7,447 nucleotides of DNA from Verrucomicrobiales bacterium (GTDB lineage Bacteria > Verrucomicrobiota > Verrucomicrobiia > Limisphaerales > UBA1096). The notes beneath the pieces are model-generated. The model did no database searches. It worked only from the letters and a program-made list of their open reading frames with translations, and was not told the origin of the DNA. Within the stretch, counting starts at the first letter, position 1. Each line of letters starts with the position of its first letter. Shown here one piece after another: positions 1 to 5,767 of the stretch. The stretch lies in the NCBI GenBank assembly GCA_028817635.1, contig JAPPPH010000269.1:1-7447 (forward strand), in the 5' to 3' direction. The translations under genes were made by a program, and so were the position numbers.

Positions 1-2
1 CC

Positions 3-488
3 CCGGTCATCCCACAGGGAAAACCGGCAACACCGGGAAGCCATAATCGGGGACTCGTTAATCCGGTCCGCATCCTCCTTGCCGTCTCGATAATCGCAAT
101 CGGGGCGATGCTCGCTTTTATCCCTCCACTGTACATCGAGGACTATTGGGAGGAGAACCTGTGGCGAAGTATCTTTTCGCTCGTTGTGCTGCTACTCATC
201 GGAGTCACGGTCATCCTGAACATCAACGCAACAAATGTCCTCACGATATTCCGCTGTCTACTCGCATTCGGCATTCCGCTGCTTGTCGGTCTGGCGCTGT
301 GGGCACCCAGCCTGACTCTGAGAAGTTGGGATTGGCCGCAGATTTGGACCATCATCCTACTGTTGTGCTGCGGCCTGTTTACGGTCATGTCAATAATGGT
401 CATCATCGGCGGTGCGTTTGACGTTCGCAAACTCCTCCGGCGACTGCGTGAGCAGGAAAACAACGGCGACCCGGACCCCACCCACTGA
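3..488 (+). CDS. Membrane protein of unknown function, 5' end outside the window
   Basis: The reading frame ending at the TGA at 486-488 stays open to position 3, giving 161 visible residues, and the gene probably begins before the window. An ATG at 108 exists, but it falls inside a hydrophobic stretch (visible residues 23-44, VRILLAVSIIAIGAMLAF...) that would be cut in half if translation began there. No other ATG, GTG or TTG lies upstream in frame inside the window. Before this helix is a proline/glycine-rich linker (PVIPQGKPATPGSHNRG), as expected between a soluble N-terminal part and a membrane part. Four membrane helices are predicted by eye at about 23-44, 56-74, 79-101 and 113-138, followed by a short charged tail (RKLLRRLREQENNGDPDP). 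I do not recognise the family. The missing N-terminal part could be a small cytoplasmic domain, but that is inference. Confidence 0.7.
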   Translation, partial: PVIPQGKPATPGSHNRGLVNPVRILLAVSIIAIGAMLAFIPPLYIEDYWEENLWRSIFSLVVLLLIGVTVILNINATNVLTIFRCLLAFGIPLLVGLALWAPSLTLRSWDWPQIWTIILLLCCGLFTVMSIMVIIGGAFDVRKLLRRLREQENNGDPDPTH

Positions 489-499
489 CCGTTCTTTTG

Positions 500-527
500 T
501 TTACATCGCGCTGTGTCGCGCTAACAT
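500..527 (+). promoter_or_regulatory. Possible sigma70-type promoter for the 546-881 gene
   Basis: TTTACA at 500-505 (5 of 6 to TTGACA) is followed after 16 bases by TAACAT at 522-527 (4 of 6 to TATAAT). Transcription would start near 534, only about a dozen bases before the ATG at 546. That fits the absence of a purine-rich ribosome binding site there, since the sequence just before the ATG is pyrimidine-rich. The call rests on motif match and position only. Confidence 0.4.
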
Positions 528-545
528 TTCCCTCGCCTCACTCGC

Positions 546-881
546 ATGGAACTGACCACGGAGACCTTTCGCCACGAAATCGACAACGCAATGTTGTCGT
601 ACGACCGGCACGTCGTGTGCGTCTTCAAGACGCCGGACGAATGCCTCGAGGCGATCGAGCGGCTGATGATCAAGGCGATCAAGGCATACGAAAACCGGGC
701 CGAGGGCATGCGACACGGGATCGCGCTCGACAAGGAGATCACCATCATGCTCAGCCAGTCCGGGGGCGACCAACCGCTGTGCGCGATCTACTTCAACCTG
801 CACACCCCTTACAGCCGCGAGGACGGCGGGCGCAACATCGTCAAGCCGGCCGCCAAGGCCGAGGCCAATCCACCGGAGTAA
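546..881 (+). CDS. Small conserved-looking protein of unknown function (111 aa)
   Basis: This 111-residue protein starts at the ATG at 546 and ends with TAA at 879-881. I do not recognise the family. The sequence looks like a compact soluble alpha/beta domain. A strand (HVVCVF, about 22-27) is followed by a long amphipathic helix (about 30-53, PDECLEAIERLMIKAIKAYE), then two strands (KEITIML and PLCAIYFNLHTPY), and a low-complexity hydrophilic tail (KPAAKAEANPPE). It has no signal peptide or membrane segment, so it is probably cytoplasmic. Codon use with GC-rich third positions matches a real gene. No Shine-Dalgarno sequence is visible; a promoter-like pair at 500-527 would give a very short leader. 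The gene converges on the lipoprotein gene at 888 with a gap of only 6 bp. Confidence 0.75.
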   Translation: MELTTETFRHEIDNAMLSYDRHVVCVFKTPDECLEAIERLMIKAIKAYENRAEGMRHGIALDKEITIMLSQSGGDQPLCAIYFNLHTPYSREDGGRNIVKPAAKAEANPPE

Positions 882-887
882 TCGGCA

Positions 888-1235
888 TCACCTCAACCGG
901 GCCTCATCGCCGACCCAAATCTCACCCTCGACAATATCCGCCACTGTATACGTGTCCCACGTCGGGCCGGACACCCGCACTTGGCCAATTTTTTTACCCA
1001 GCCGGTAGATGCCCAATTGCTGCCCGGCACGGGGCAGGCGCTTGAATCCAAAATCCAGCACCACAAAATTCAACTTCTCATTCGTGCGCACCACCTTGCC
1101 CTCCGTGCGCATCGCCGCCGGAGTGACGATTGTGCCGCCGCCCGGCTTGGCCTCCGGGCCGGTCGCGCCATCCCCGTTGCCCGGCGAGGTACAACCCGCC
1201 AGGGCAAGCGCCACCAATCCTGTGACCCATTTCAT
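888..1235 (-). CDS. Small lipoprotein of unknown function (115 aa)
   Basis: The protein starts at the ATG at 1235-1233, chosen because it places a classic lipoprotein signal peptide at the N-terminus: MKWVTGLVALALAGC, with the lipobox LAGC at residues 12-15 and Cys15 as the lipid attachment site. A longer reading to 1292 would add 19 residues and run through the palindrome at 1251-1266, so it is rejected. After a Gly/Pro-rich linker (16-44) comes one small domain (about 46-115). It holds GKVVRTNEKLNFVVLDFG, LPRAGQQLGIYR, IGQVRVSGP and YTVADIVEGEIWVGD, a pattern of short beta strands. I recall similar small lipoproteins as common in Verrucomicrobiota, with no known function. It is expected to be anchored in a membrane facing the periplasm. 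The gene is convergent with 546-881. Confidence 0.8.
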   Translation of the reverse strand: MKWVTGLVALALAGCTSPGNGDGATGPEAKPGGGTIVTPAAMRTEGKVVRTNEKLNFVVLDFGFKRLPRAGQQLGIYRLGKKIGQVRVSGPTWDTYTVADIVEGEIWVGDEARLR

Positions 1236-1250
1236 CACGTCCGCAGCATA

Positions 1251-1266
1251 GCGCTTGGCCAAGCGC
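1251..1266. repeat. Dispersed palindrome, copy 1 (GCGCTTGGCCAAGCGC)
   Basis: This is a perfect 16-bp palindrome, the most complete single copy of the repeat in the window. It lies 16 bp upstream of the lipoprotein start codon, where it would fall near or between promoter boxes on the minus strand; TATGCT (complement of 1245-1250) follows it immediately. Confidence 0.85.
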
Positions 1267-1297
1267 GATTCACGAAAAACAGTGCCCCCCACTCAAT

Positions 1298-1508
1298 GAA
1301 GCCGGAGGCTTCAAAGCCATTAGCCGGTGGTCAACGAAGTGCCACCACCGGAAAATGGCAAAACGTAAAATCCACCCCGGAGGGATGGCAGACTTCAACA
1401 GTGGATGAATCTGGCACACCCTCCGGGGTGCGACCCTTTAAAAAACCAAAACCGGTGGTGTCGCTAATGCTCTACCACCGGCTAATTGCTGTTACGCCTC
1501 CGGCGTAA
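1298..1508. repeat. Compound palindromic element: two inverted copies of a two-hairpin unit around a central inverted repeat
   Basis: Five inverted repeats are visible. (1) GAAGCC-GGA-GGCTTC at 1298-1312. (2) CCGGTGGT at 1324-1331 with ACCACCGG at 1344-1351. (3) CACCCCGGAGGG at 1373-1384 with its exact complement CCCTCCGGGGTG at 1419-1430. (4) CCGGTGGT at 1452-1459 with ACCACCGG at 1474-1481. (5) TTACGCC-TCC-GGCGTAA at 1492-1508. Units 1+2 and, on the other strand, 5+4 are the same composite: a GCCGGAGGC hairpin, a short spacer containing AGCxATTAGCCGG, then the CCGGTGGT hairpin. The element is therefore palindromic at two scales. The outer stems differ (GAAGCC versus TTACGCC), yet each is perfectly self-complementary. 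No transposase gene or target duplication is visible. It resembles REP/BIME-type or miniature mobile repeats in architecture; which it is cannot be told here. Confidence 0.8.
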
Positions 1509-1534
1509 TCTTGGGTTACAAAACAGTTCGCTTC

Positions 1535-1550
1535 GCCTTGGCCAAGCGCT
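1535..1550. repeat. Dispersed palindrome, copy 2, upstream of cutC
   Basis: The exact core CTTGGCCAAG lies at 1537-1546, extended on the right to CGCT. It ends 28 bp before the cutC start codon, just before the promoter-like TGCTACACT. A half-copy, GGGCCAAGTG, follows at 1561-1570. Confidence 0.8.
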
Positions 1551-1551
1551 C

Positions 1552-1560
1552 TGCTACACT
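1552..1560 (+). promoter_or_regulatory. Possible extended -10 element for cutC
   Basis: TGCTACACT has the TGn extension followed by TACACT (4 of 6 to TATAAT). It is placed so that transcription would start near 1567, about 12 bases before the ATG at 1579. No good -35 is present; TTCGCC at 1532-1537 has the right spacing but a poor match. The palindrome at 1535-1550 fills the spacer. The assignment rests on one short motif. Confidence 0.3.
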
Positions 1561-1578
1561 GGGCCAAGTGGAACGATC

Positions 1579-2328
1579 ATGAGCGACTCACCCTTACTTG
1601 AAATTTGCATCGACTCGGTGGCCTCGGCCATCGCAGCAGAACAGGGCGGCGCGGCCCGCGTCGAGCTGTGCCAAAACCTGTTCGAGGGCGGCACCACACC
1701 CAGCTTCGGCACGGTCTACCAAGCGCTGGAACAGGTGGGGATCAAGGTCAACGCAATCATCAGGCCGCGGGGGGGAGATTTCCTCTACTCGGACGATGAG
1801 TTCGCCATCATGCAGCGCGACATTGTTGCGCTAAAGGAGTTGGGCATCAACGGAGTGGTGATCGGCATGCTCAACGCAGACGGCACAGTCGACATGGAAC
1901 GCACCCGCCAACTGATCGAACTGGCCCGCCCGCTGGAGGTCACCTTTCACCGCGCGTTCGACGTCACTGCCGATCCATTCCGCAGCCTCGACGAATTGAT
2001 CCAACTGGACGTCGACCGCCTGCTCACCTCCGGCCAGGAACCGTCCGTGCTCGAGGGGGTGGAATTGATCGCCGAGTTGGTCCGCCGTGCCGGTGACGAT
2101 ATCATCATCATGCCCGGCGCCGGGATCACGCCCAAGAATTTGACACGCATCATCCGCGAGACCGGCGCCCGGGAATACCACGTCACCGGCAGTTCATCCG
2201 TCGACAGCAAGATGGAGTTTCGCAACGACCGCTGCTTCATGGGCAAGGCACTGTATCCGCCGGAGTTCTCGATGAAAGTGGCCGACGCCGGCAAGATCAG
2301 TCACTACGTCCAGATGCTCAACGACTGA
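1579..2328 (+). CDS. cutC: CutC family protein (PF03932), copper homeostasis-type TIM barrel
   Basis: This 249-residue protein is full length for CutC (about 240-250). Family motifs appear in order: ARVELCQNLFEGGTTPSFG (26-44), IRPRGGDFLYSDDEF (61-75), GVVIGMLNADGTVD (92-105), VTFHRAFD (121-128), RLLTSGQ (147-153), IIMPGAGI (176-183) and a C-terminal YHVTGSS (200-206). The start is the ATG at 1579; an upstream ATG at 1486 would add residues encoded by the palindromic DNA and is rejected. CutC folds as a TIM barrel in the cytoplasm and was named from copper-sensitive E. coli mutants. Its true biochemical role is unsettled, and no copper gene or metal-responsive operator is visible nearby. The gene stands alone on the plus strand and converges on the rhomboid gene. 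Confidence 0.95.
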   Translation: MSDSPLLEICIDSVASAIAAEQGGAARVELCQNLFEGGTTPSFGTVYQALEQVGIKVNAIIRPRGGDFLYSDDEFAIMQRDIVALKELGINGVVIGMLNADGTVDMERTRQLIELARPLEVTFHRAFDVTADPFRSLDELIQLDVDRLLTSGQEPSVLEGVELIAELVRRAGDDIIIMPGAGITPKNLTRIIRETGAREYHVTGSSSVDSKMEFRNDRCFMGKALYPPEFSMKVADAGKISHYVQMLND

Positions 2329-2338
2329 TCCACCGAAC

Positions 2339-2360
2339 CTTGGCCAAGCGCTTGGCCAAG
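2339..2360. repeat. Doubled dispersed palindrome between the convergent genes cutC and rhomboid (copies 3 and 4)
   Basis: Two CTTGGCCAAG cores (2339-2348 and 2351-2360) joined by CG make a perfect 22-bp palindrome that nearly fills the 36-bp gap between the two stop codons. It could form a GC-rich hairpin in transcripts from either side. No run of T follows on either strand, so it is not a standard intrinsic terminator; a bidirectional termination role is inference. Confidence 0.85.
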
Positions 2361-2364
2361 CGGC

Positions 2365-3303
2365 TCACATTTTCGACCGGGCCTTCTCAAGAATCTTGCG
2401 CTCGCGCTCGGTCAGGCTGTGGATGCCCTGCTTGGAAATCTTATCGAGGATCGGGTCGACCTCGCGGCTGATGAATTCCTCGTTCGTCACCTCGTCGGTA
2501 TCGACCACCTTCGGCTTGCGCCATTCACGCCGCTGTCTCGCGCCCGTCCCCTTGGCCGAGTCGTCCGAAACAAATCGAACCTTTGGCAGGCCGGGCAGAA
2601 ACCTCATCAGGCCACCGTTGCGCACCAGTGCAGCCACGTAAAACGCGCCAAACAACAGCCCCCCGAGATGCGCCGCGTGCGCCGTCCTGTCTCCTGCGTC
2701 CGCCCGAACCTCGATCACAATGGACAGGACCGCGATGGCGAAACTCCCCCAGAAAATCCAGTTTAATTTTAACCGAATCGGTAGGACAAAAAACAGGAGC
2801 AGATACATCTCGCGCTGGGGGAACAGCCGCGATAGCACTCCAATAAAACCAAACACCGCCCCGCTCGCTCCCACCATTGGCCCGGCAAAATGCGCCGGAA
2901 GAGCGAAAGCCAGTGCGATTTGAAAAAACGCCCCCACCACCCCACTGGCAAGGTACAACCCGATGATCTCCCGTCGGCCGATGGCCGGCTCCAACGCTCG
3001 GCCAATAAAAAACAGACCCAACGCATTCATGAGGATGTGAAACATGCCTCCGTGCAAAAATTGAAAAGTGATCAACTGCATCGGCAGCAGCCAAGTTAGT
3101 TTCATCGGGTCCAACGCGAGCCACTGTCCCACAATCGATTTGCCGAATCTGCCATCCAGACTGCCCGGATCGACGATCACCTGCAGGATGAACACCACCA
3201 CATTGATCGTCAGCAGGATGGCCCAACCGGACCACGGCTGTCGCATCGGGGACGAACCAAAACTCGGTCCCTCTGGTCGCATGTATGGACGGTCGTCCAG
3301 CAT
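2365..3303 (-). CDS. Rhomboid family intramembrane serine protease with soluble C-terminal tail
   Basis: This is a 312-residue polytopic membrane protein of the rhomboid family (PF01694), which cuts substrates within the membrane. Catalytic elements are intact: Ser147 in GASGAVFG (145-152) and His212 in AHLGG (211-215). The conserved FLHGGMFHILMNALGLFFIG block (82-101) supplies His84, His89 and Asn93. About six membrane helices lie between residues 25 and 226. The C-terminal 85 residues are hydrophilic, and they end in a helical DPILDKISKQGIHSLTERERKILEKAR segment (283-309) seen in other rhomboids of this type. The start chosen is the ATG at 3303, preceded by AGGG on the minus strand; a GTG at 3315 would add four residues. 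The gene begins 13 bp after the DUF1611 stop, so it is probably in the same operon. The substrate is unknown. Confidence 0.93.
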   Translation of the reverse strand: MLDDRPYMRPEGPSFGSSPMRQPWSGWAILLTINVVVFILQVIVDPGSLDGRFGKSIVGQWLALDPMKLTWLLPMQLITFQFLHGGMFHILMNALGLFFIGRALEPAIGRREIIGLYLASGVVGAFFQIALAFALPAHFAGPMVGASGAVFGFIGVLSRLFPQREMYLLLFFVLPIRLKLNWIFWGSFAIAVLSIVIEVRADAGDRTAHAAHLGGLLFGAFYVAALVRNGGLMRFLPGLPKVRFVSDDSAKGTGARQRREWRKPKVVDTDEVTNEEFISREVDPILDKISKQGIHSLTERERKILEKARSKM

Positions 3304-3316
3304 CGTCACGCGCACC

Positions 3317-4387
3317 CTAACACGACCGCCCCCCGCCGGCCAACTGTCGCCGCAGTTTCAACGCCTCGCCCACCAAACCGTCGACGCCCTCGCGCACCAC
3401 GTCCCACGCCGGGAGGTTCAGCCGCTCCAGCACCGACTCTTTTTCCCGTAGAAAGTCGTCGTCCGACTGCAGCCGGCTATTGATCGCCACGCCGATGAAA
3501 CGGCACGGGTGCTGCAAATTCGCCACGGACAAGTACGATGCAACCACCTCCTCGAGCGGCGGCAGGGGCATCGGTTCCAGCCCCACGACCTCCGTGCGAC
3601 CGGCCTCGTAACACAACACCAACCCGTCCGGCAGACATCCGTGCAGCAAGCCCATCGTCACACCGGAGTAGCGCGGGTTGGCCAAGCTCCCCTGCCCCTC
3701 GACCACGACCGCATCGCGCCCCTTGGCCGCCAGCACCAGTCGCTCTGTTGCACCCGCGATAAAGTCGGAAACCACTGCGTCCACCGCGCAACCGTCGCCC
3801 TCGATCAACATCCCGGTCTGCCCTGTGGCCACGAATTTCGTGTCGCAACCGGCCCGGATCAGCCCGCGAGCCAGCTCCACGCTGACCACCATCTTGCCCA
3901 CGCAACAGTCGTTACCCACGGTGTGCAGCCGCAGGCAGTCCGGGTCGAACGAGTCGAACCGCGCCACGTCGCGCTCGTCGTTTTTGCGGAGATCCACCAA
4001 CTTCGAGCCGCTGCGCTTGGCCAGGCGGGAGAACTCCTCGTCATCGCTCAGGAAAAAATGCATGCCGGACTCCACCCGCATCCCGCGCTCGATCGCCTCG
4101 CGAATCTCCCGGCGCAACGGCCCACTCAACTCACCCCCGGCCGGAGCGATACCGACGATCAGCGTGTCGGCCTCCGGCGCTTGGCCAAGCGCGGCAAAAA
4201 CAGGAATGTCTCCACCGACTCCAAGCAATTCGCCGGCGGTCCGGCCGGCCCGGGTGGAGTCGATCAACCCGACCACTTGGCCAAGCGAATAGCGCAGCAC
4301 GCCGGTGGCGGTCTTGGCGGAAAGCGGCGTGGTACGGCCCTCGGTGAGCAGAAGAATGCGTTCGGATTCGGAGCGACCCTGGCTCAT
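3317..4387 (-). CDS. DUF1611 family P-loop protein, similar to DgcN (D-glutamate N-acetyltransferase family)
   Basis: This 356-residue cytoplasmic protein has the two parts typical of DUF1611: a Rossmann-like N-terminal region (about 1-150, with GVLRY, GLIDS, PVFAAL and LIVGIAPAGG) and a P-loop C-terminal domain. The phosphate-binding loop is GNDCCVGKM (158-166). Other family blocks are ATGQTGMLIEGDG (187-199), VDAVVSDFIAGATE (202-215), VEGQGSLANPRYSGVTMGLLHG (229-250) and the late VAINSR (300-305). The DgcN member acetylates D-glutamate in a marine D-glutamate degradation route with the deacylase DgcA. No DgcA partner is visible here, so the substrate is not established. The start at 4387 overlaps the pyrC stop as ATGA; a longer reading to 4501 runs antiparallel through the pyrC C-terminus and is rejected. 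Two copies of the dispersed palindrome are embedded in the gene, encoding LGQ at 35-37 and ALGQA at 66-70. Confidence 0.88.
   Translation of the reverse strand: MSQGRSESERILLLTEGRTTPLSAKTATGVLRYSLGQVVGLIDSTRAGRTAGELLGVGGDIPVFAALGQAPEADTLIVGIAPAGGELSGPLRREIREAIERGMRVESGMHFFLSDDEEFSRLAKRSGSKLVDLRKNDERDVARFDSFDPDCLRLHTVGNDCCVGKMVVSVELARGLIRAGCDTKFVATGQTGMLIEGDGCAVDAVVSDFIAGATERLVLAAKGRDAVVVEGQGSLANPRYSGVTMGLLHGCLPDGLVLCYEAGRTEVVGLEPMPLPPLEEVVASYLSVANLQHPCRFIGVAINSRLQSDDDFLREKESVLERLNLPAWDVVREGVDGLVGEALKLRRQLAGGGRSC
4180..4189. repeat. Dispersed palindrome, copy 5, inside the DUF1611 gene
   Basis: The exact core CTTGGCCAAG sits in an extended GGCGCTTGGCCAAGCGCGG context (4177-4195 including the flanks). 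It is read in frame as ALGQA (residues 66-70), followed by PE. Confidence 0.8.
4276..4285. repeat. Dispersed palindrome, copy 6, inside the DUF1611 gene
   Basis: The exact core CTTGGCCAAG has the extension CG on one side only. It is read in frame as LGQ (residues 35-37). A decayed relative, GCGCTTGGCCAGGCG, lies at 4013-4027 in the same gene and is read in another frame as RLAKR. TTGGCCAAG occurs again at 3678-3686. Confidence 0.75.
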
Positions 4388-5742
4388 TGCCAGACGATTT
4401 CTCCGCCGACGATGGTCATGACCGGGCGGCCTTTCAGCGTCCAGTCGTAAAAGGGATTGTTGGTCGCCTTGCTGGCGGTGTCCTCCCGGCGGAACACCCA
4501 TTCCGCGTCGGGGTCAAACACGGTCACGTCCGCCGGAGCACCCACGCTTAACGTACCACGGTCGGAGCGGATCAATCGCGCCGGAGCCACGGTGAGCCGG
4601 TCGATCACGTCGGCCAACGGCATCCGGCCGCTGTGGTAAAATTGCATCAGCGCCACCGCGAGCTGGTTCTCTAGGCCGGTGATGCCAAACGGTGCGTTGG
4701 CGAACTCGACCTCCTTTTCGTAGTCGCAGTGCGGCGCGTGGTCGCTCGAGATGATTTCCAGCGTGCCGTCGACGATCCCCTCGATGACCGCCTCGCGATC
4801 GGCGGCGGATCGCAGCGGCGGGTTCATCTTGAAATTGGTATCAAACTCCGGCCAGGCGGGGCGTTCGCCGTCCCCGGGATAATTCACGCCCTTGCCGTCC
4901 TCGGCCCAGAATTTCTCGCTGCCGGCAATCGTCGCGTCGGTCAACGTGAAGTGGTGCGGACACGCCTCACCGGAGATCGGGACGCCGCGGGACTTGGCCT
5001 CGCGCAGCAGCCGAATGCTACCGGCCGCACTCATGTGCTGGCAGTGGATGTGCGCCCCGGTTTTCTCAGCGAGCAGAATGTTACGCGCCACAATCATCTC
5101 CTCCCCCGCACTGGGCCAGCCCGGCAGGCCAAGCGTGCTGTTCCAGTAGCCCTCATGCATCACGCCCGAGCCCACCAGCGAGTAATCCTGACAATGATCC
5201 ATCACCGGCAGGTTGAACATCGCCGTGTACTCCAGCGCGCGGCGCATCAAATCGTTATCCTGCACACAGTGGCCGTCGTCCGTGATCGCCACCACTCCGG
5301 CACTTTTCAGGGAGCCAATCGGGGCCAGCTCTTCACCGGCAATCCCCTTGGTTATCGCGCCGGTCGTCAGCACGTTGACCTTGGCCGAACGCTCGGCGCT
5401 GTCCTGAATCAATGCCACTGTGCCCGGGTTGTCGATCGCCGGGCTGGTGTTGGGCATGCAAACCACCGTGGTGAACCCGCCCCGCGCCGCTGCTGCCGCC
5501 CCGGTCTCGATATTCTCCTTGGCCGTCTGGCCCGGTTCACGAAAGTGAACGTGAATATCGATCAATCCCGGGCAAACAACCTTGCCGGAGACATCCTCCA
5601 CGGCACCTCCCTCGGGCGCTTGGCCAAGCGCATCCGCCCCGATGGCCGCCACCCTGCCATCGACCAACAACACGTCGGCCGTCTCGTCCCGGCTGTTGGC
5701 GGGATCGATCACCCGGCCGCCCTTGAGCAACAATGAACTCAC
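4384..5742 (-). CDS. pyrC: Dihydroorotase (class I type), pyrimidine biosynthesis
   Basis: This 452-residue amidohydrolase closes N-carbamoyl-L-aspartate to L-dihydroorotate, the third step of UMP synthesis, in the cytoplasm. Metal and active-site motifs are complete: DIHVHFREPG (62-71) with His64 and His66, a CMPNTSPAID block (95-104), TDDG (154-157) with the bridging Asp expected in class I enzymes, His183 in MDHCQD, His236 in HIHCQHMS, and Asp334 in SSDHAPH. NFKMNPPLR (303-311) and the C-terminal LKGRPVMTIVGGEIVW are also typical. Between LTDA and DTNFKMNPPLR there are about 30 residues where many bacterial dihydroorotases have about six. The start is the GTG at 5742; the frame extends to 5880 but only by reading the tRNA gene backwards. 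The stop overlaps the DUF1611 start. The dispersed palindrome encodes ALGQA at 38-42. Confidence 0.94.
   Translation of the reverse strand: MSSLLLKGGRVIDPANSRDETADVLLVDGRVAAIGADALGQAPEGGAVEDVSGKVVCPGLIDIHVHFREPGQTAKENIETGAAAAARGGFTTVVCMPNTSPAIDNPGTVALIQDSAERSAKVNVLTTGAITKGIAGEELAPIGSLKSAGVVAITDDGHCVQDNDLMRRALEYTAMFNLPVMDHCQDYSLVGSGVMHEGYWNSTLGLPGWPSAGEEMIVARNILLAEKTGAHIHCQHMSAAGSIRLLREAKSRGVPISGEACPHHFTLTDATIAGSEKFWAEDGKGVNYPGDGERPAWPEFDTNFKMNPPLRSAADREAVIEGIVDGTLEIISSDHAPHCDYEKEVEFANAPFGITGLENQLAVALMQFYHSGRMPLADVIDRLTVAPARLIRSDRGTLSVGAPADVTVFDPDAEWVFRREDTASKATNNPFYDWTLKGRPVMTIVGGEIVWQ
5619..5628. repeat. Dispersed palindrome, copy 7, inside pyrC
   Basis: The exact core CTTGGCCAAG lies in the context GGCGCTTGGCCAAGCGC (5615-5631). 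It is read in frame as ALGQA (residues 38-42) followed by PE, giving the same ALGQAPE heptapeptide as in the unrelated DUF1611 protein next door. Confidence 0.8.
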
Positions 5743-5767
5743 GGCCGCACAGGCTAGGGAAGGTGGA

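Larger units (their letters stand above)
1236..1578. other. Gene-free stretch between the lipoprotein gene and cutC
   Basis: These 343 bases between two divergent genes hold no convincing coding sequence. The open frames crossing the stretch are built from palindromes and have no protein-like character. What it holds is two copies of the short CTTGGCCAAG palindrome (1251-1266 and 1535-1550), one near each gene start, and between them the compound inverted-repeat element at 1298-1508. Confidence 0.75.

Noticed and set aside
981..1508. Open frame of 175 residues on the plus strand
   Set aside because: It is the antisense of the lipoprotein gene continued through repeat DNA, with no protein-like composition.
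1298..1508. CRISPR array in the repeat-rich stretch
   Set aside because: The repeats are inverted and nested, not direct repeats with uniform spacers, and no cas gene is visible.
1486..1578. Longer CutC start at 1486
   Set aside because: The added 31 residues are encoded by the hairpin at 1492-1508 and the palindrome at 1535-1550. The CutC family begins near LEICIDS, which fits the ATG at 1579.
2772..2782. ACCGAATCGGT palindrome as an operator
   Set aside because: It lies inside the rhomboid coding sequence, is short, and has no second copy.
3509..4450. Open frame of 313 residues on the plus strand inside the DUF1611 gene
   Set aside because: It is a shadow frame antisense to a gene with clear family motifs; its composition is rich in His, Gln and Arg as expected from a complement frame.
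4388..4501. Extension of the DUF1611 protein by 38 residues to an ATG at 4501
   Set aside because: The extra part is the pyrC C-terminal region read in another frame on the same strand. It is Arg/Gln/Gly-rich without protein character, and the ATG at 4387 overlaps the pyrC stop in the usual coupled way.
4729..5736. Open frame of 335 residues on the plus strand inside pyrC
   Set aside because: It is a GC-rich shadow frame opposite pyrC. The pyrC strand carries every catalytic motif, and this frame has none.
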